Below are positions 8,864 through 16,545 of a DNA stretch of 64,000 nucleotides, piece after piece; position 1 is the stretch's first letter; each line of letters begins with the position of its first letter. The stretch covers positions 62,001 to 126,000 of the forward strand of contig CAWDKH010000009.1 of the NCBI GenBank assembly GCA_963802905.1. Direction: 5' to 3'. Position numbers and translations under genes: made by a program. The notes beneath the pieces were generated by a model. That model was not told where the DNA came from. It saw only the letters and a program-made list of their open reading frames with translations, and did not search any database. Source of the DNA: DASQFQ01 sp963802905 (lineage in GTDB: Bacteria; Actinomycetota; Thermoleophilia; Solirubrobacterales; Solirubrobacteraceae).

Positions 8864-8881
8864 GTTCGTCCCCCGACGAAC
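8864..8881. promoter_or_regulatory. Perfect 7-bp inverted repeat upstream of the amidase
   Basis: GTTCGTC (8864-8870), loop CCCC, GACGAAC (8875-8881). A further GACGAAC occurs at about 8903. The hairpin is 36 bases upstream of the amidase start and 26 bases beyond the end of the Fur-type gene, both leftward. It has no T-run on the minus strand, so it is a weak terminator candidate. It could equally be an operator for the amidase. Confidence 0.45.
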
Positions 8882-8906
8882 GCGATCCTGCACCCCTGGA
8901 CGAACG

Positions 8907-9350
8907 TCAGATCGCCCGTGGAGCGCAGTCGGGACAGGCGCCCCGAAGCACGACGTCATGGGCTTCGACGGCGTAGCCGAGCCGCTTCGCGAGCCCGTCG
9001 ATCAGCGTCTCGAGTTCTTCGTCCTCGAAGGCATCCAGGCGCCCGCAGCGGTCGCAGATCGCGTGGTGGTGGTGCTCGCCGCTCGGGTCGGCGGGCTCGT
9101 AACAGGCGGTGCCGTCGACGTCGACGCGGCGCACGAGCCCGAGCCGGGCCAGCACGTCGACCGCGCGGTAGACGCTCGCGAGCCCGACCGCGCGCTGCTC
9201 GTCGCGCAGGCGGTCATGGATCGCCTGCGCGCTGAGGCAGCAGGTCTGGCCGGCGAGGAGGTTGAGCACCTCCTCGCGGGCGCCGCCGCTGCGGTGGCCG
9301 GAGCGCGTGAGCTCGCGCTGCGCATGGGCCTGCCATTCGGTTTCGGCCAT
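8907..9350 (-). CDS. zur: Fur-family transcriptional regulator, probably Zur
   Basis: A 147-residue winged-helix regulator. The DNA-binding half includes LASVYRAVDVLARLGLV. The hinge and dimer half carries GEHHHHAICDRCGRL (His cluster plus first CxxC, residues 99-102) and a C-terminal CPDC, giving the structural zinc Cys4 site. Assignment to zinc rather than iron rests on its position, divergent from a complete Zn ABC uptake operon, with a Fur/Zur-like box in the 63-base gap. The start is ATG 9350; an in-frame GTG at 9359 is an alternative. It would repress znuA when zinc is sufficient. Confidence 0.85.
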   Translation of the reverse strand: MAETEWQAHAQRELTRSGHRSGGAREEVLNLLAGQTCCLSAQAIHDRLRDEQRAVGLASVYRAVDVLARLGLVRRVDVDGTACYEPADPSGEHHHHAICDRCGRLDAFEDEELETLIDGLAKRLGYAVEAHDVVLRGACPDCAPRAI

Positions 9351-9378
9351 CTCTCGCACAGCCTAGCGCGCATGAAAA

Positions 9379-9393
9379 CGAGAATCAGTTTCA
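9379..9393. promoter_or_regulatory. Candidate Zur/Fur operator upstream of znuA
   Basis: CGAGAATCAGTTTCA has the 7-1-7 architecture of Fur/Zur boxes (consensus TGATAATNATTATCA) and matches 10 of the 14 informative positions by eye. It lies 20 bases before the ATG at 9414 and just upstream of a TAAGGT hexamer (9395-9400) that could be a -10 element, so binding would block transcription. The flanking TGAAAAC (9373-9379) adds further palindromic character. Confidence 0.66.
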
Positions 9394-9413
9394 GTAAGGT
9401 GGCAGCCTCCCCG

Positions 9414-10274
9414 ATGGCCAGACTGCTCCCCCTCTTCATCGCCGTGGCGCTCCTCGCCGGCTGCGGCAGCGACGACGACGCGACCGTCGTAGCGACCACG
9501 ACCCAGGTGGCGGACCTCGCGCGCAACGTGGCCGGCGACACCACGGCGGTCAGCCAGATCCTCACGCCCAACGCCGACCCGCACGGCTACGAGCCGCGCG
9601 CCCGCGACGTCAAGCGGCTGGTGGGGGCGAAGCTCGTGCTGCGCTCGGGCGGCGAGGTCGACGACTGGCTCAAGGAGGCGCAGGCCAGCGCCGGCTCGGA
9701 CGCCCGCGTCGTCACGCTCGGCGAGAACACGGGCAAGGAGCCGCACTGGTGGCAGGACCCGCGCGCGGCGATCGCCGCCGTGGCGAAGGTCCGCGACGGG
9801 CTGGCCGAGGTCGACCCGGACCACCGCGCGGCCTTCGACGCCAACGCACGGCGCTACACGGAGCAGCTGCGCGCGCTCGACCGGGAGATCGCCCGCTGCA
9901 TCGAGACCATCCCGCCGGCGCGGCGCAAGCTTGTCACGACCCACGACGCGCTCGGCGCGTACGCGAAGCGCTACGGCCTCGACGTGATCGCCACGGTGAT
10001 CCCGTCGCGCTCGACCCGCGGGCAGGCGTCGGCGGGTGAGACCGCCGAGCTGGTGCGGACGATCCGGCGCGAGCAGGTGCCCGCGGTGTTTGCCGAGAGC
10101 TCGGTCAACGCCGACGTCGAGCGCGCGATCGCCCGCGAAGCCGGGGCGAAGGTGTCGCCGCCGCTGTGGGCCGATGCGCTCGGGCCGAACGGGTCCGCAG
10201 GAGCGACGTACATCGGCTCGATGGAGGCGAACACGCGCACGATCACCCGCGCGCTGGGAGGTCAGTGCCCGTGA
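9414..10274 (+). CDS. znuA: Zinc ABC transporter substrate-binding lipoprotein
   Basis: A 286-residue metal-binding lipoprotein of the cluster 9 (ZnuA/TroA) family. The signal ends in a lipobox LLAGC with Cys17. Candidate zinc-ligand histidines lie in NADPHGYEPRA, KEPHWWQDP and TTHDALGAY, with a C-terminal acidic residue near ADALGPNG. The long His-rich loop of many ZnuA proteins is missing; only EPHWW remains. ATG 9414 is preferred over the in-frame ATG at 9372, which falls just before the operator and would add a stretch before the signal. It leads the znu operon, and its stop overlaps the next start (GTGA). Confidence 0.9.
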   Translation: MARLLPLFIAVALLAGCGSDDDATVVATTTQVADLARNVAGDTTAVSQILTPNADPHGYEPRARDVKRLVGAKLVLRSGGEVDDWLKEAQASAGSDARVVTLGENTGKEPHWWQDPRAAIAAVAKVRDGLAEVDPDHRAAFDANARRYTEQLRALDREIARCIETIPPARRKLVTTHDALGAYAKRYGLDVIATVIPSRSTRGQASAGETAELVRTIRREQVPAVFAESSVNADVERAIAREAGAKVSPPLWADALGPNGSAGATYIGSMEANTRTITRALGGQCP

Positions 10275-11056
10275 GCACGTTCTCCGCCCCCTACATGCAG
10301 CGCGCGCTGGTGGAGATCCTCCTGCTGGCGGTGCTCGCCGGCGCGCTCGGCGCCTGGATCGTCCTGCGGCGGCTCGCGTTCTTCACCCACTCGGTCGGGA
10401 CCGCGGCCTTCCCGGGCCTCGTCGTCGCGAGCGCCTGGGGCATCGCGCCGCAGCTCGCGGCGCTCGGTGCCGCGCTGGGCTTCGCCGGCGCGCGCGAGCG
10501 GCTGGCCCGCGACGGTGACGAGGACGCCGCCACCGGCATCCTGCTCGTCGGCGCGCTGGCGCTGGGCGCGCTGCTCGCCTCCGACGTCTACCAGTCCGGT
10601 GCCGGCGTCGACCGGCTCCTGTTCGGGACCCTGATCGGGCTCAGCGACACCGACCTGGCGCTGACCGCGATCGCCGCCGCCGCCGCGCTGCTCGCCGGCG
10701 CCGCGCTGCGGCGGGCGTGGCTGGCGCGGGCGTTCGACCCCGACGGCGTGCGCGCGCTCGGCGTCCCGGTCACATGGCCGGAGCGGATCCTGCTCGCCGC
10801 CGTGGCCGCGGCGGTGATCGTCGCGCTCGCGGCGGTCGGCGCGCTGCTCGTCTCCGTCGTGCTGGTCGTGCCCGCCGCCACCGTGCGGCTGCTCGCGCAC
10901 GACCTGCGGGCGCTGCAGCTCGGCACCGGCGCGCTGGCGGCCGTCGAGGGCGTCGGCGCGCTGTGGCTCGCCGACACCGTCAACGTCTCGCCCGGCCCGG
11001 CGATGGCGGTGGTCAGCGGCGCGGTGTTCGCGGTCGTGGCGGTGGTGAGCCGGTGA
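10271..11056 (+). CDS. znuB: Zinc/manganese ABC transporter permease, first copy
   Basis: A 261-residue integral membrane permease of the ABC-3 family with about 7-8 hydrophobic helices. Family features are ALGAWIVLRRLAFFTHSVGT near the N-terminus, GTLIGLSDTDL, and VGALLVSVVLVVPAATVRLL toward the end. The start is GTG 10271, overlapping the znuA stop by 4 bases, and the end overlaps the ATPase gene by 4 bases, so translation is probably coupled. The operon holds a second permease after the ATPase. The two copies differ in sequence and could form a heterodimeric channel. Confidence 0.9.
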   Translation: MSTFSAPYMQRALVEILLLAVLAGALGAWIVLRRLAFFTHSVGTAAFPGLVVASAWGIAPQLAALGAALGFAGARERLARDGDEDAATGILLVGALALGALLASDVYQSGAGVDRLLFGTLIGLSDTDLALTAIAAAAALLAGAALRRAWLARAFDPDGVRALGVPVTWPERILLAAVAAAVIVALAAVGALLVSVVLVVPAATVRLLAHDLRALQLGTGALAAVEGVGALWLADTVNVSPGPAMAVVSGAVFAVVAVVSR

Positions 11057-11793
11057 GCCTCGTCCGCACGCACGACCTCGCGGGCGGCTACCGCCCCGCC
11101 GTCGACGCGATCACCGACGTGACCTTCGCCGCCGAGCCGGGCGAGGTGATCGCGATCCTCGGCCCGAACGGCGGCGGCAAGAGCACGCTGTTCCGCGCGC
11201 TGCTCGGCGAGCTGCCGCACCGCCGCGGGACCGTCGAGGTCGCCGGCAGCCCCGCCTACGTGCCGCAGACCGAGCGGGCGCGGCTCGACTTCCCGGTCTC
11301 CGCGCTCGACGTCGCGCTGATGGGCGCGTACAGCCGCACGCCGTTCTACCGCCGGCTCGACCGCACGCCGGGCCTCGAGGCGCTCGCGCGCGTCGGGCTC
11401 GAGGCGCAGGCCGGCGAGCGCTTCGGCGCGCTCTCCGGCGGCCAGCGCCAGCGCGTGCTGATCGCCCGTGCGCTCGTGCAGGATGCGCAGGTGCTGCTGC
11501 TCGACGAGCCGCTGTCGGGCGTCGACGCGCCGAGCGCCGCGAGCATCGAGACGCTGTTCGAGCAGCTGCGAGGGGAGGGGAGGGCGCTGCTGGTGGCCAC
11601 CCACGACGTTCGCCAGGCGCGCGCGTGGCAGCGCGTGCTGTGCCTGCACGGGCGCCAGATCGCGTTCGGCAACCCCGGCTGCCTGACCCCGGAGGTGCTG
11701 CAGGCGACCTACGGCGGCGAGCTCGTCGTGCTGCCGGACGGCACCACCGCCGTGGCGGTCGAGCATCACGAGCACGGCGGCCACGAGCACTGA
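11053..11793 (+). CDS. znuC: Zinc ABC transporter ATP-binding protein with His-rich tail
   Basis: A 246-residue ABC ATPase. The Walker A motif is GPNGGGKS (37-44), the signature LSGGQ (127-131) and Walker B LLLDEP (148-153), with the switch His in VATHD. It couples ATP hydrolysis to metal import through the two neighbouring permeases. The C-terminus ends in HHEHGGHEH, a likely metal-binding tail that could sense or buffer zinc at the transporter. The start is GTG 11053 (GTGA overlap), and the stop overlaps the second permease start as TGATG. Confidence 0.92.
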   Translation: MSLVRTHDLAGGYRPAVDAITDVTFAAEPGEVIAILGPNGGGKSTLFRALLGELPHRRGTVEVAGSPAYVPQTERARLDFPVSALDVALMGAYSRTPFYRRLDRTPGLEALARVGLEAQAGERFGALSGGQRQRVLIARALVQDAQVLLLDEPLSGVDAPSAASIETLFEQLRGEGRALLVATHDVRQARAWQRVLCLHGRQIAFGNPGCLTPEVLQATYGGELVVLPDGTTAVAVEHHEHGGHEH

Positions 11794-12572
11794 TGCTCTC
11801 CGACCCGATCACGAGGCGCGCGTTGCTTGAGGTCCTCATTCTGGCCCTCGCCCTCGGCCCGCTCGGCGTCTGGGTGTTGCTGCACCGCCAGGCCTACGCG
11901 GCAGAGTCGATGAGCCACGGGCTGTTGCCCGGACTCGTGCTCGCCGCGCTGGCCGGCGCGCCGCTGGTGGTCGGTGCCGCCGGGGGCGCGCTCGTCGCCG
12001 CCGGCGCGATCGCCCTCGCGGCGCGCGACGAGCGGGTCGGCGCCGACCTCGGCGTCGCCGTGGCGGTCTCGACGCTGTTCGGCGCGGGCGCGCTGCTCGC
12101 GCTCGCGCCCGAGGTGCCGCCGCGGCTCGAGGAGCTGCTGTTCGGCGACCTGCTGGGCATCTCCGGCGCCGACCTGCTCGCCGCGAGCGGGCTGGCCATC
12201 GCGGTCGGAGCCGCGCTCGCCGCCGCCCACCGCCCGCTCGCGCTCAGCGCGTTCGACCGCGAGGCGGCGCCGTCACTCGGCGCCGTGCCCACGCGCTGGG
12301 AGACGGCGCTGCTCGTGCTGCTCGGCGTCGGCACCGTCGCCGCGGCGCCCGGGCTCGGGAGCCTGCTGCTCGTGGCGCTGGTGATCGCGCCGGCGGCCGC
12401 CGCGCTCCGGCTCACGCAGCGGCTCGCGCCCGCGCTCGCGATCGCCGCCGGGGTGGCGGCGCTGGCCGGGGCCGGCGGCCTCGCGCTGTCCTACTACGCC
12501 GACCTCGCCGCGGGCGCGAGCGTCGCGTTGTGTGCCGTGGCTGCGTCGATTGTGGCGCGACTTGCAACTTAG
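11793..12572 (+). CDS. znuB: Zinc/manganese ABC transporter permease, second copy
   Basis: A 259-residue ABC-3 family permease with about 7-8 hydrophobic helices. Recognisable segments are LGPLGVWVLLHRQAYAAESM, the conserved SHGLLPG turn, LLFGDLLGIS and GSLLLVALVIAPAAAALRL. Its ATG overlaps the znuC stop by one base. A second permease makes a hetero-oligomeric transporter likely, as in some Mn/Zn systems with two membrane subunits. The gene ends 26 bases before mntR, and that gap contains a palindromic operator candidate. Confidence 0.9.
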   Translation: MLSDPITRRALLEVLILALALGPLGVWVLLHRQAYAAESMSHGLLPGLVLAALAGAPLVVGAAGGALVAAGAIALAARDERVGADLGVAVAVSTLFGAGALLALAPEVPPRLEELLFGDLLGISGADLLAASGLAIAVGAALAAAHRPLALSAFDREAAPSLGAVPTRWETALLVLLGVGTVAAAPGLGSLLLVALVIAPAAAALRLTQRLAPALAIAAGVAALAGAGGLALSYYADLAAGASVALCAVAASIVARLAT

Positions 12573-12574
12573 GG

Positions 12575-12590
12575 TTTAGGCGTGCCATAA
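12575..12590. promoter_or_regulatory. Candidate MntR/DtxR-type operator
   Basis: TTTAGGCGTGCCATAA is an interrupted palindrome of form TT--GGC--GCC--AA, close to DtxR/IdeR/MntR boxes. It overlaps a CATAAT hexamer (12586-12591) that sits 7 bases before the GTG at 12599, so it would cover the -10 region of a leaderless mntR transcript. Autoregulation of mntR-mntH by manganese is the simplest reading. Confidence 0.66.
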
Positions 12591-12598
12591 TCTGAGTC

Positions 12599-13273
12599 GT
12601 GGCCACGCGTGACTCAGCTATCTCCTCCGCCGTCGAGGACTACGCGAAGGCGATCTATGCGCTCGAGGCGACGGGTCCCGTCACCACGACCGCGCTGGCC
12701 GAGCGCATGGGCGTCACCGCCGCGTCGGCCTCGGGGATGGTCCGCAAGCTGTGCGAGCTCGGGTTCGTCGCGCACGAGCCCTACAAGGGCGTCCAGCTCA
12801 CGTCCGAGGGGACGCAGATCGCGCTCGAGGTCATCCGCCACCACCGGCTGCTCGAGCTCTACCTGGCGCAGGATCTCGGCGTGCCGTGGGATCGCGTGCA
12901 CGCTGAGGCGGAGGTGCTCGAGCACGTCCTTTCCGAGGAGCTCGAGGAGCTGATCGCCGCCAAGCTCGGCGACCCGACCGTCGACCCGCACGGCGACCCG
13001 ATCCCCACGCGCGACCTCGTGATCGAGGAGCGCCCGTCGGTCGCGCTGTCCGAGCTCGAACCCGGCACGCACGGCACGTTCGTGCGCATCTCCGACACCG
13101 ACTCCGAGATGCTGCGCTGGCTGACCGAGCGCGGGATCGCGCCCGGCGCCTGCGTCGAGGTCGTCGACAAGCAGCCGTTCGGCGGCCCGCTGTTCGCCCG
13201 CTTCGAGTCCGGCGAGGTGCAGGTCATCGGTGGCCGGCTCGCCGAGGCGATGCGCGTGGAGGTGCCCGCGTGA
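12599..13273 (+). CDS. mntR: DtxR-family metal-dependent repressor, MntR type
   Basis: A 224-residue regulator: winged helix at about 1-70, dimerisation/metal domain at about 71-140, and a C-terminal SH3-like FeoA domain at about 148-222. The metal site includes His82 and HAEAEVLEH, with Glu105 where DtxR has Cys102, then Glu108 and His109. Glu at that position is the arrangement of manganese-sensing MntR. The start is GTG 12599, probably leaderless. The stop overlaps the NRAMP gene by 4 bases. A palindromic box lies 8 bases upstream. The FeoA domain is absent from short Bacillus-type MntR but common in actinobacterial members. Confidence 0.88.
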   Translation: MATRDSAISSAVEDYAKAIYALEATGPVTTTALAERMGVTAASASGMVRKLCELGFVAHEPYKGVQLTSEGTQIALEVIRHHRLLELYLAQDLGVPWDRVHAEAEVLEHVLSEELEELIAAKLGDPTVDPHGDPIPTRDLVIEERPSVALSELEPGTHGTFVRISDTDSEMLRWLTERGIAPGACVEVVDKQPFGGPLFARFESGEVQVIGGRLAEAMRVEVPA

Positions 13274-14580
13274 GCGCGCCGCCGCCCGCCCAGGCGATCG
13301 CGGCCGAGCCCGCGATCGCCCCGACGCTCCCTGCCGTGCCGCACGTCAGCGCGCTGCAGCAGATCCGCGCCAAGGGCCCGGTCCGCGGCCGCCTCGCGCT
13401 GCTCGGTCCCGCCTTCGTCGCCGCCGTCGCCTACATCGACCCCGGCAACTTCGCCACCAACATCACCGGCGGCGCCAAGTACGGCTACCTGCTGGTGTGG
13501 GTGATCATCGCCGCGAACCTGATGGCGATGCTCGTGCAGTACCTGTCGGCCAAGGTCGGCGTCGCCACCGGCCGCAACCTCCCCGAGCTGGCTCGCGAGG
13601 CGCTGCCGCGGCATGTCACCTGGGGGTTGTGGGTGCAGGCGGAGATCATCGCCATCGCGACCGACCTCGCCGAGTTCGTCGGCGCCGCGATCGCCCTCAA
13701 CCTGCTGTTCGGCGTCCCGCCGTTCGAGGCCGGCCTGATCACCGCGGTGGTGGCGTTCGCGATCCTCGCGCTGCAGACGCGCGGCTACCGGCGCTTCGAG
13801 CTCGCGATCGCCGGCCTGCTCGGGATCGTGCTGCTCGGCTTCGCCTACGACCTGCTGCAGGTCGGGGTCGACGCGCCGGCGTTCGTCAGCGGGATGGTCC
13901 CGCACTTCGACGGCACCGAGTCGGTCCTGATCGCGGTCGGCATCCTCGGCGCGACGGTGATGCCGCACGTCGTGTACCTGCACTCCGCGCTGACCCAGGG
14001 CCGGGTCAAGCCGGAGAACGACGGCGAGCGGCGCCAGCTGATGCGCTTCCAGCGCGTCGACGTGATGATCGCCATGGGCCTCGCCGGTGTGATCAACCTG
14101 AGCATGCTCGTGGTCGCCGCCCAGCTCTTCCACGACTCGGGGCGGACCGAGATCGACTCGATCGAGGGCGCCCATGCCGGGCTGGAGACGCTGCTCGGCG
14201 GCGGCGCCGCGCTCGCCTTCGCCGTCGCGCTGCTCGCCTCGGGCCTGTCGAGCTCGAGCGTCGGCACCTACGCCGGCCAGGTCGTGATGCAGGGCTTCAT
14301 CAACTTCCGGATCCCGCTCTTCCTGCGCCGCGCGATCACCATGACGCCCGCGCTCATCGTGCTTGCGAGCGGGGCCAACACGACCGACGTGCTCGTGCTC
14401 TCCCAGGTCGTCCTGAGCTTCGGCATCCCGTTCGCACTCGTGCCGATGATCCTGCTCACGCGCCGCGCGGACCTCATGGGCGCGCTCGTCAACCGGACCT
14501 ACACAACCGTCATTGCCTCGATCGTCGCCGCGATGATCATCGGGCTCAACGCGTTCCTGCTGTGGGAGACGTTCGTCTAG
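13270..14580 (+). CDS. mntH: NRAMP-family Mn2+/divalent metal transporter
   Basis: A 436-residue membrane transporter with about 11 helices. The helix-1 metal-site motif is DPGN (57-60) and the helix-6 motif is ATVMPH (Met231, His233), the signatures of proton-coupled NRAMP importers. A roughly 38-residue cytoplasmic N-terminus precedes the first helix. It lies directly after mntR with a 4-base overlap, so its expression should follow the manganese repressor. Manganese is the likely main substrate given this pairing, with iron or other divalent ions possible. Confidence 0.93.
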   Translation: MSAPPPAQAIAAEPAIAPTLPAVPHVSALQQIRAKGPVRGRLALLGPAFVAAVAYIDPGNFATNITGGAKYGYLLVWVIIAANLMAMLVQYLSAKVGVATGRNLPELAREALPRHVTWGLWVQAEIIAIATDLAEFVGAAIALNLLFGVPPFEAGLITAVVAFAILALQTRGYRRFELAIAGLLGIVLLGFAYDLLQVGVDAPAFVSGMVPHFDGTESVLIAVGILGATVMPHVVYLHSALTQGRVKPENDGERRQLMRFQRVDVMIAMGLAGVINLSMLVVAAQLFHDSGRTEIDSIEGAHAGLETLLGGGAALAFAVALLASGLSSSSVGTYAGQVVMQGFINFRIPLFLRRAITMTPALIVLASGANTTDVLVLSQVVLSFGIPFALVPMILLTRRADLMGALVNRTYTTVIASIVAAMIIGLNAFLLWETFV

Positions 14581-14625
14581 CGCAGTTGACGCCGGCCCTC
14601 TCCGTCGGAGAGCATCGCCCCGGCG

Positions 14626-15363
14626 ATGCGCGAAAAAGCGAGGGAACGCGAAGAACATCCGGGCGGCGAGGAGCGCAAGCGGACGAACGGCCGCCCGCGA
14701 CGCCTCGACGAGCACGGGCCGCCGCGGCGCCCTGCGCACCACGTCGCCGCGCGTCCGCCCAAGCGGCCCCGGGGCCGCATCGCCAAGGGCTTCGCGCGTC
14801 TCATCGGGCTGCTGGCGACCGCCGTGCTGCTCGCGGTCGGCGTGACCGTGTTCCTGATGGTGACCCGCGACAACGGGACGGAGCCGGCTGAGACGTTCGC
14901 GGCGCCGAACCCCACACCCGCGCCGTCCAAGAAGGCCAAGACACCCGCGCGCCCCGAGGGCCGCAAGCTCACGCCGGCGCAGAGGGCGTCGCGCGACGCG
15001 GCGGTCAAGCAGCTGCGCATCCAGGGCTTTGAGCCCGTCTCGCTCGCCGTCTACAAGCCGGGCCAGAGCCTGCGCGTGCTGATCGGCCGCTCGAAGCAGG
15101 CGACCGGCGTCCGCGGCCGGCGCGCGTTCTTCTTCGTCCGCGGCGACTACCTCGGCACCGACGCCGCCTCGCCGAGCCTGCGCGTGCGCGTCGTCCGCCA
15201 GCGCGGCAGCGTGATCACGCTCGCCTACACGCTGTTCTCGCCAGGCGACAAGGAGACGAAGCCGACCGGCGGCGTCGCCAAGGTCCGCTTCACGATGGCC
15301 GATGGGCGCCTCGTCCCCGAGGACCCGATCCCGCCGGTCGCCAGCCGCCTGCCGTCGTTCTAG
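14626..15363 (+). CDS. LppP/LprE-family protein, membrane anchored
   Basis: A 245-residue protein with a basic, low-complexity cytoplasmic N-terminus (residues 1-55, rich in Arg/Pro/Glu), one transmembrane helix (about 58-82) and an extracellular domain. The domain resembles the LppP/LprE family: FFFVRGDYLGTDAASPSLRV, VITLAYTLFSPGD, GGVAKVRFTMADGRLVPED and the terminal IPP. The mycobacterial members are lipoproteins; here a transmembrane anchor replaces the lipobox. Function is unknown, probably cell-envelope related. It is separated from mntH by 45 bases. Confidence 0.8.
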   Translation: MREKAREREEHPGGEERKRTNGRPRRLDEHGPPRRPAHHVAARPPKRPRGRIAKGFARLIGLLATAVLLAVGVTVFLMVTRDNGTEPAETFAAPNPTPAPSKKAKTPARPEGRKLTPAQRASRDAAVKQLRIQGFEPVSLAVYKPGQSLRVLIGRSKQATGVRGRRAFFFVRGDYLGTDAASPSLRVRVVRQRGSVITLAYTLFSPGDKETKPTGGVAKVRFTMADGRLVPEDPIPPVASRLPSF

Positions 15364-15376
15364 CCTCAATAGCCCC

Positions 15377-16039
15377 ATGTGCGGGCGCTACACACTCACC
15401 CAGGTCGGGCCGCGGCTCGTCGGCGAGCGCTTCGAGCTCGGCGAGGCCGAGATCGAGCCCGCCACGCTCGGGCGCTTCAACGTCTGCCCGACCGAGGACA
15501 TCCTCGTCGTGACGCACAAGGGCCCGCGGGCGGTGCGCTGGGGGCTCGTGCCGTCGTACTCGAAGAAGATCGATGGGCCGCTGATGATCAATGCGCGCGC
15601 CGAGAGCGTGGCCGACAAGAAGGTGTTCGCGCGGCTGCTGGAGCGGCCCGAGCGGCGCTGCCTGGTGGTCGCCGACGGCTGGTACGAGTGGCTGAAGTCG
15701 GAGAAGAAGGGCGAGCCGCGCGTGCCGTTCCGCTACACGATCGACGGCGGCGAGCTGTTCGCGTTCGCCGGGCTGTGCGACGTCGCGAAGATCGACGGCG
15801 AGTGGGTCCCGTCGGCGACGATCCTCACCACGACCGCCAATGCCATCTCGGCGCCGGTCCACGACCGCATGCCGGTGGTGCTCGCCGGGCCCGAAGAGGA
15901 GGCCGCGTGGATGCAGGGCGGCGACCTCGAGCTGCTCGTGCCGATCGCCAGCGAGCGCACCTCGGTGGCGCCGGCGAACCCGGCCGTCAACAAGGCGGGG
16001 GTCGAAGGTCCCGAGCTGATCGTCGCGCCCGCGGCCTAA
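15377..16039 (+). CDS. SOS response-associated peptidase, SRAP/YedK (HMCES-like)
   Basis: A 220-residue SRAP-domain protein. It begins MCGRYTL; Cys2 is the conserved residue that crosslinks to abasic sites in single-stranded DNA. Other signatures are RWGLVPSYSK, the active-site MINARAES, VVADGWYEW and a late histidine in APVHDRMP. It shields abasic DNA through a thiazolidine crosslink. The ATG at 15377 places Cys at position 2, which is required for function and settles the start. It follows the LppP/LprE gene by 13 bases. Confidence 0.94.
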   Translation: MCGRYTLTQVGPRLVGERFELGEAEIEPATLGRFNVCPTEDILVVTHKGPRAVRWGLVPSYSKKIDGPLMINARAESVADKKVFARLLERPERRCLVVADGWYEWLKSEKKGEPRVPFRYTIDGGELFAFAGLCDVAKIDGEWVPSATILTTTANAISAPVHDRMPVVLAGPEEEAAWMQGGDLELLVPIASERTSVAPANPAVNKAGVEGPELIVAPAA

Positions 16040-16050
16040 GCTTCCGCGCC

Positions 16051-16545
16051 ATGCCGACTCGCCTGTTGCTCCTCACCGTCGTCTTCCTGCTCGCCCTCGC
16101 GGTCCCCGCGAGCGCGGTCATCGTCCCCAGCAAGGGGATGGCCGGGATGGAGTTGGGGGACTGCATCGAGCGGTCGATCGAGGTGCTCGGGCCGCCCGAC
16201 AAGACGTTCGGCAAGGAGGACGTCTTCGGCTTCGTCGAGACCTACACGTACGTCAAGCGCGGCCTCAAGCTGGAGTTCCGGCGCGGCCCCGGCGAGTGCC
16301 TGGTGATGGACTCGATCCGCACGACCAAGGCCGAGGAGCGCACCAAGGAGGGCGTGGGCAAGGGCACGACGCGCAAGACGCTGCGCAAGAAGCTCAAGGG
16401 CGAGAAGTGCCGCACGTTCAAGCAGCCCAAGAAGATCCGCATCTGCTGGCTCGGCTCGTTCACGCCGTCGAAGCCGATCACCGAGTTCCGGATCGACTCG
16501 AAGGGCCGTGTCAACAACGTCCGGGTCGCGATCGTCATCGACTGA
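16051..16545 (+). CDS. Small secreted protein of unknown function
   Basis: A 164-residue protein with a signal peptide (MPTRLLLLTVVFLLALAVPA, cleavage after about ASA at 24). The mature part is lysine-rich and contains four cysteines (DCIE, GECLV, EKCRTF, RICWLG), which could make two disulfides. The central region, SIEVLGPPDKTFGKEDVFGF, looks like a small beta-domain. No family is recognised with confidence. It is 11 bases after the SRAP gene, and its 3' end overlaps the beta-lactamase-like gene by 38 bases. Confidence 0.72.
   Translation: MPTRLLLLTVVFLLALAVPASAVIVPSKGMAGMELGDCIERSIEVLGPPDKTFGKEDVFGFVETYTYVKRGLKLEFRRGPGECLVMDSIRTTKAEERTKEGVGKGTTRKTLRKKLKGEKCRTFKQPKKIRICWLGSFTPSKPITEFRIDSKGRVNNVRVAIVID

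Noticed and set aside
7388..9235. Long open frames antisense to or across known genes (for example plus-strand 7388-9235, 12859-15378 minus)
   Set aside because: They are Arg/Ala/Gly-rich shadows expected in high-GC DNA and contradict well-supported genes on the other strand.
9372..9413. Upstream ATG for znuA
   Set aside because: It lies inside the operator region and adds a non-signal stretch before the lipoprotein signal.
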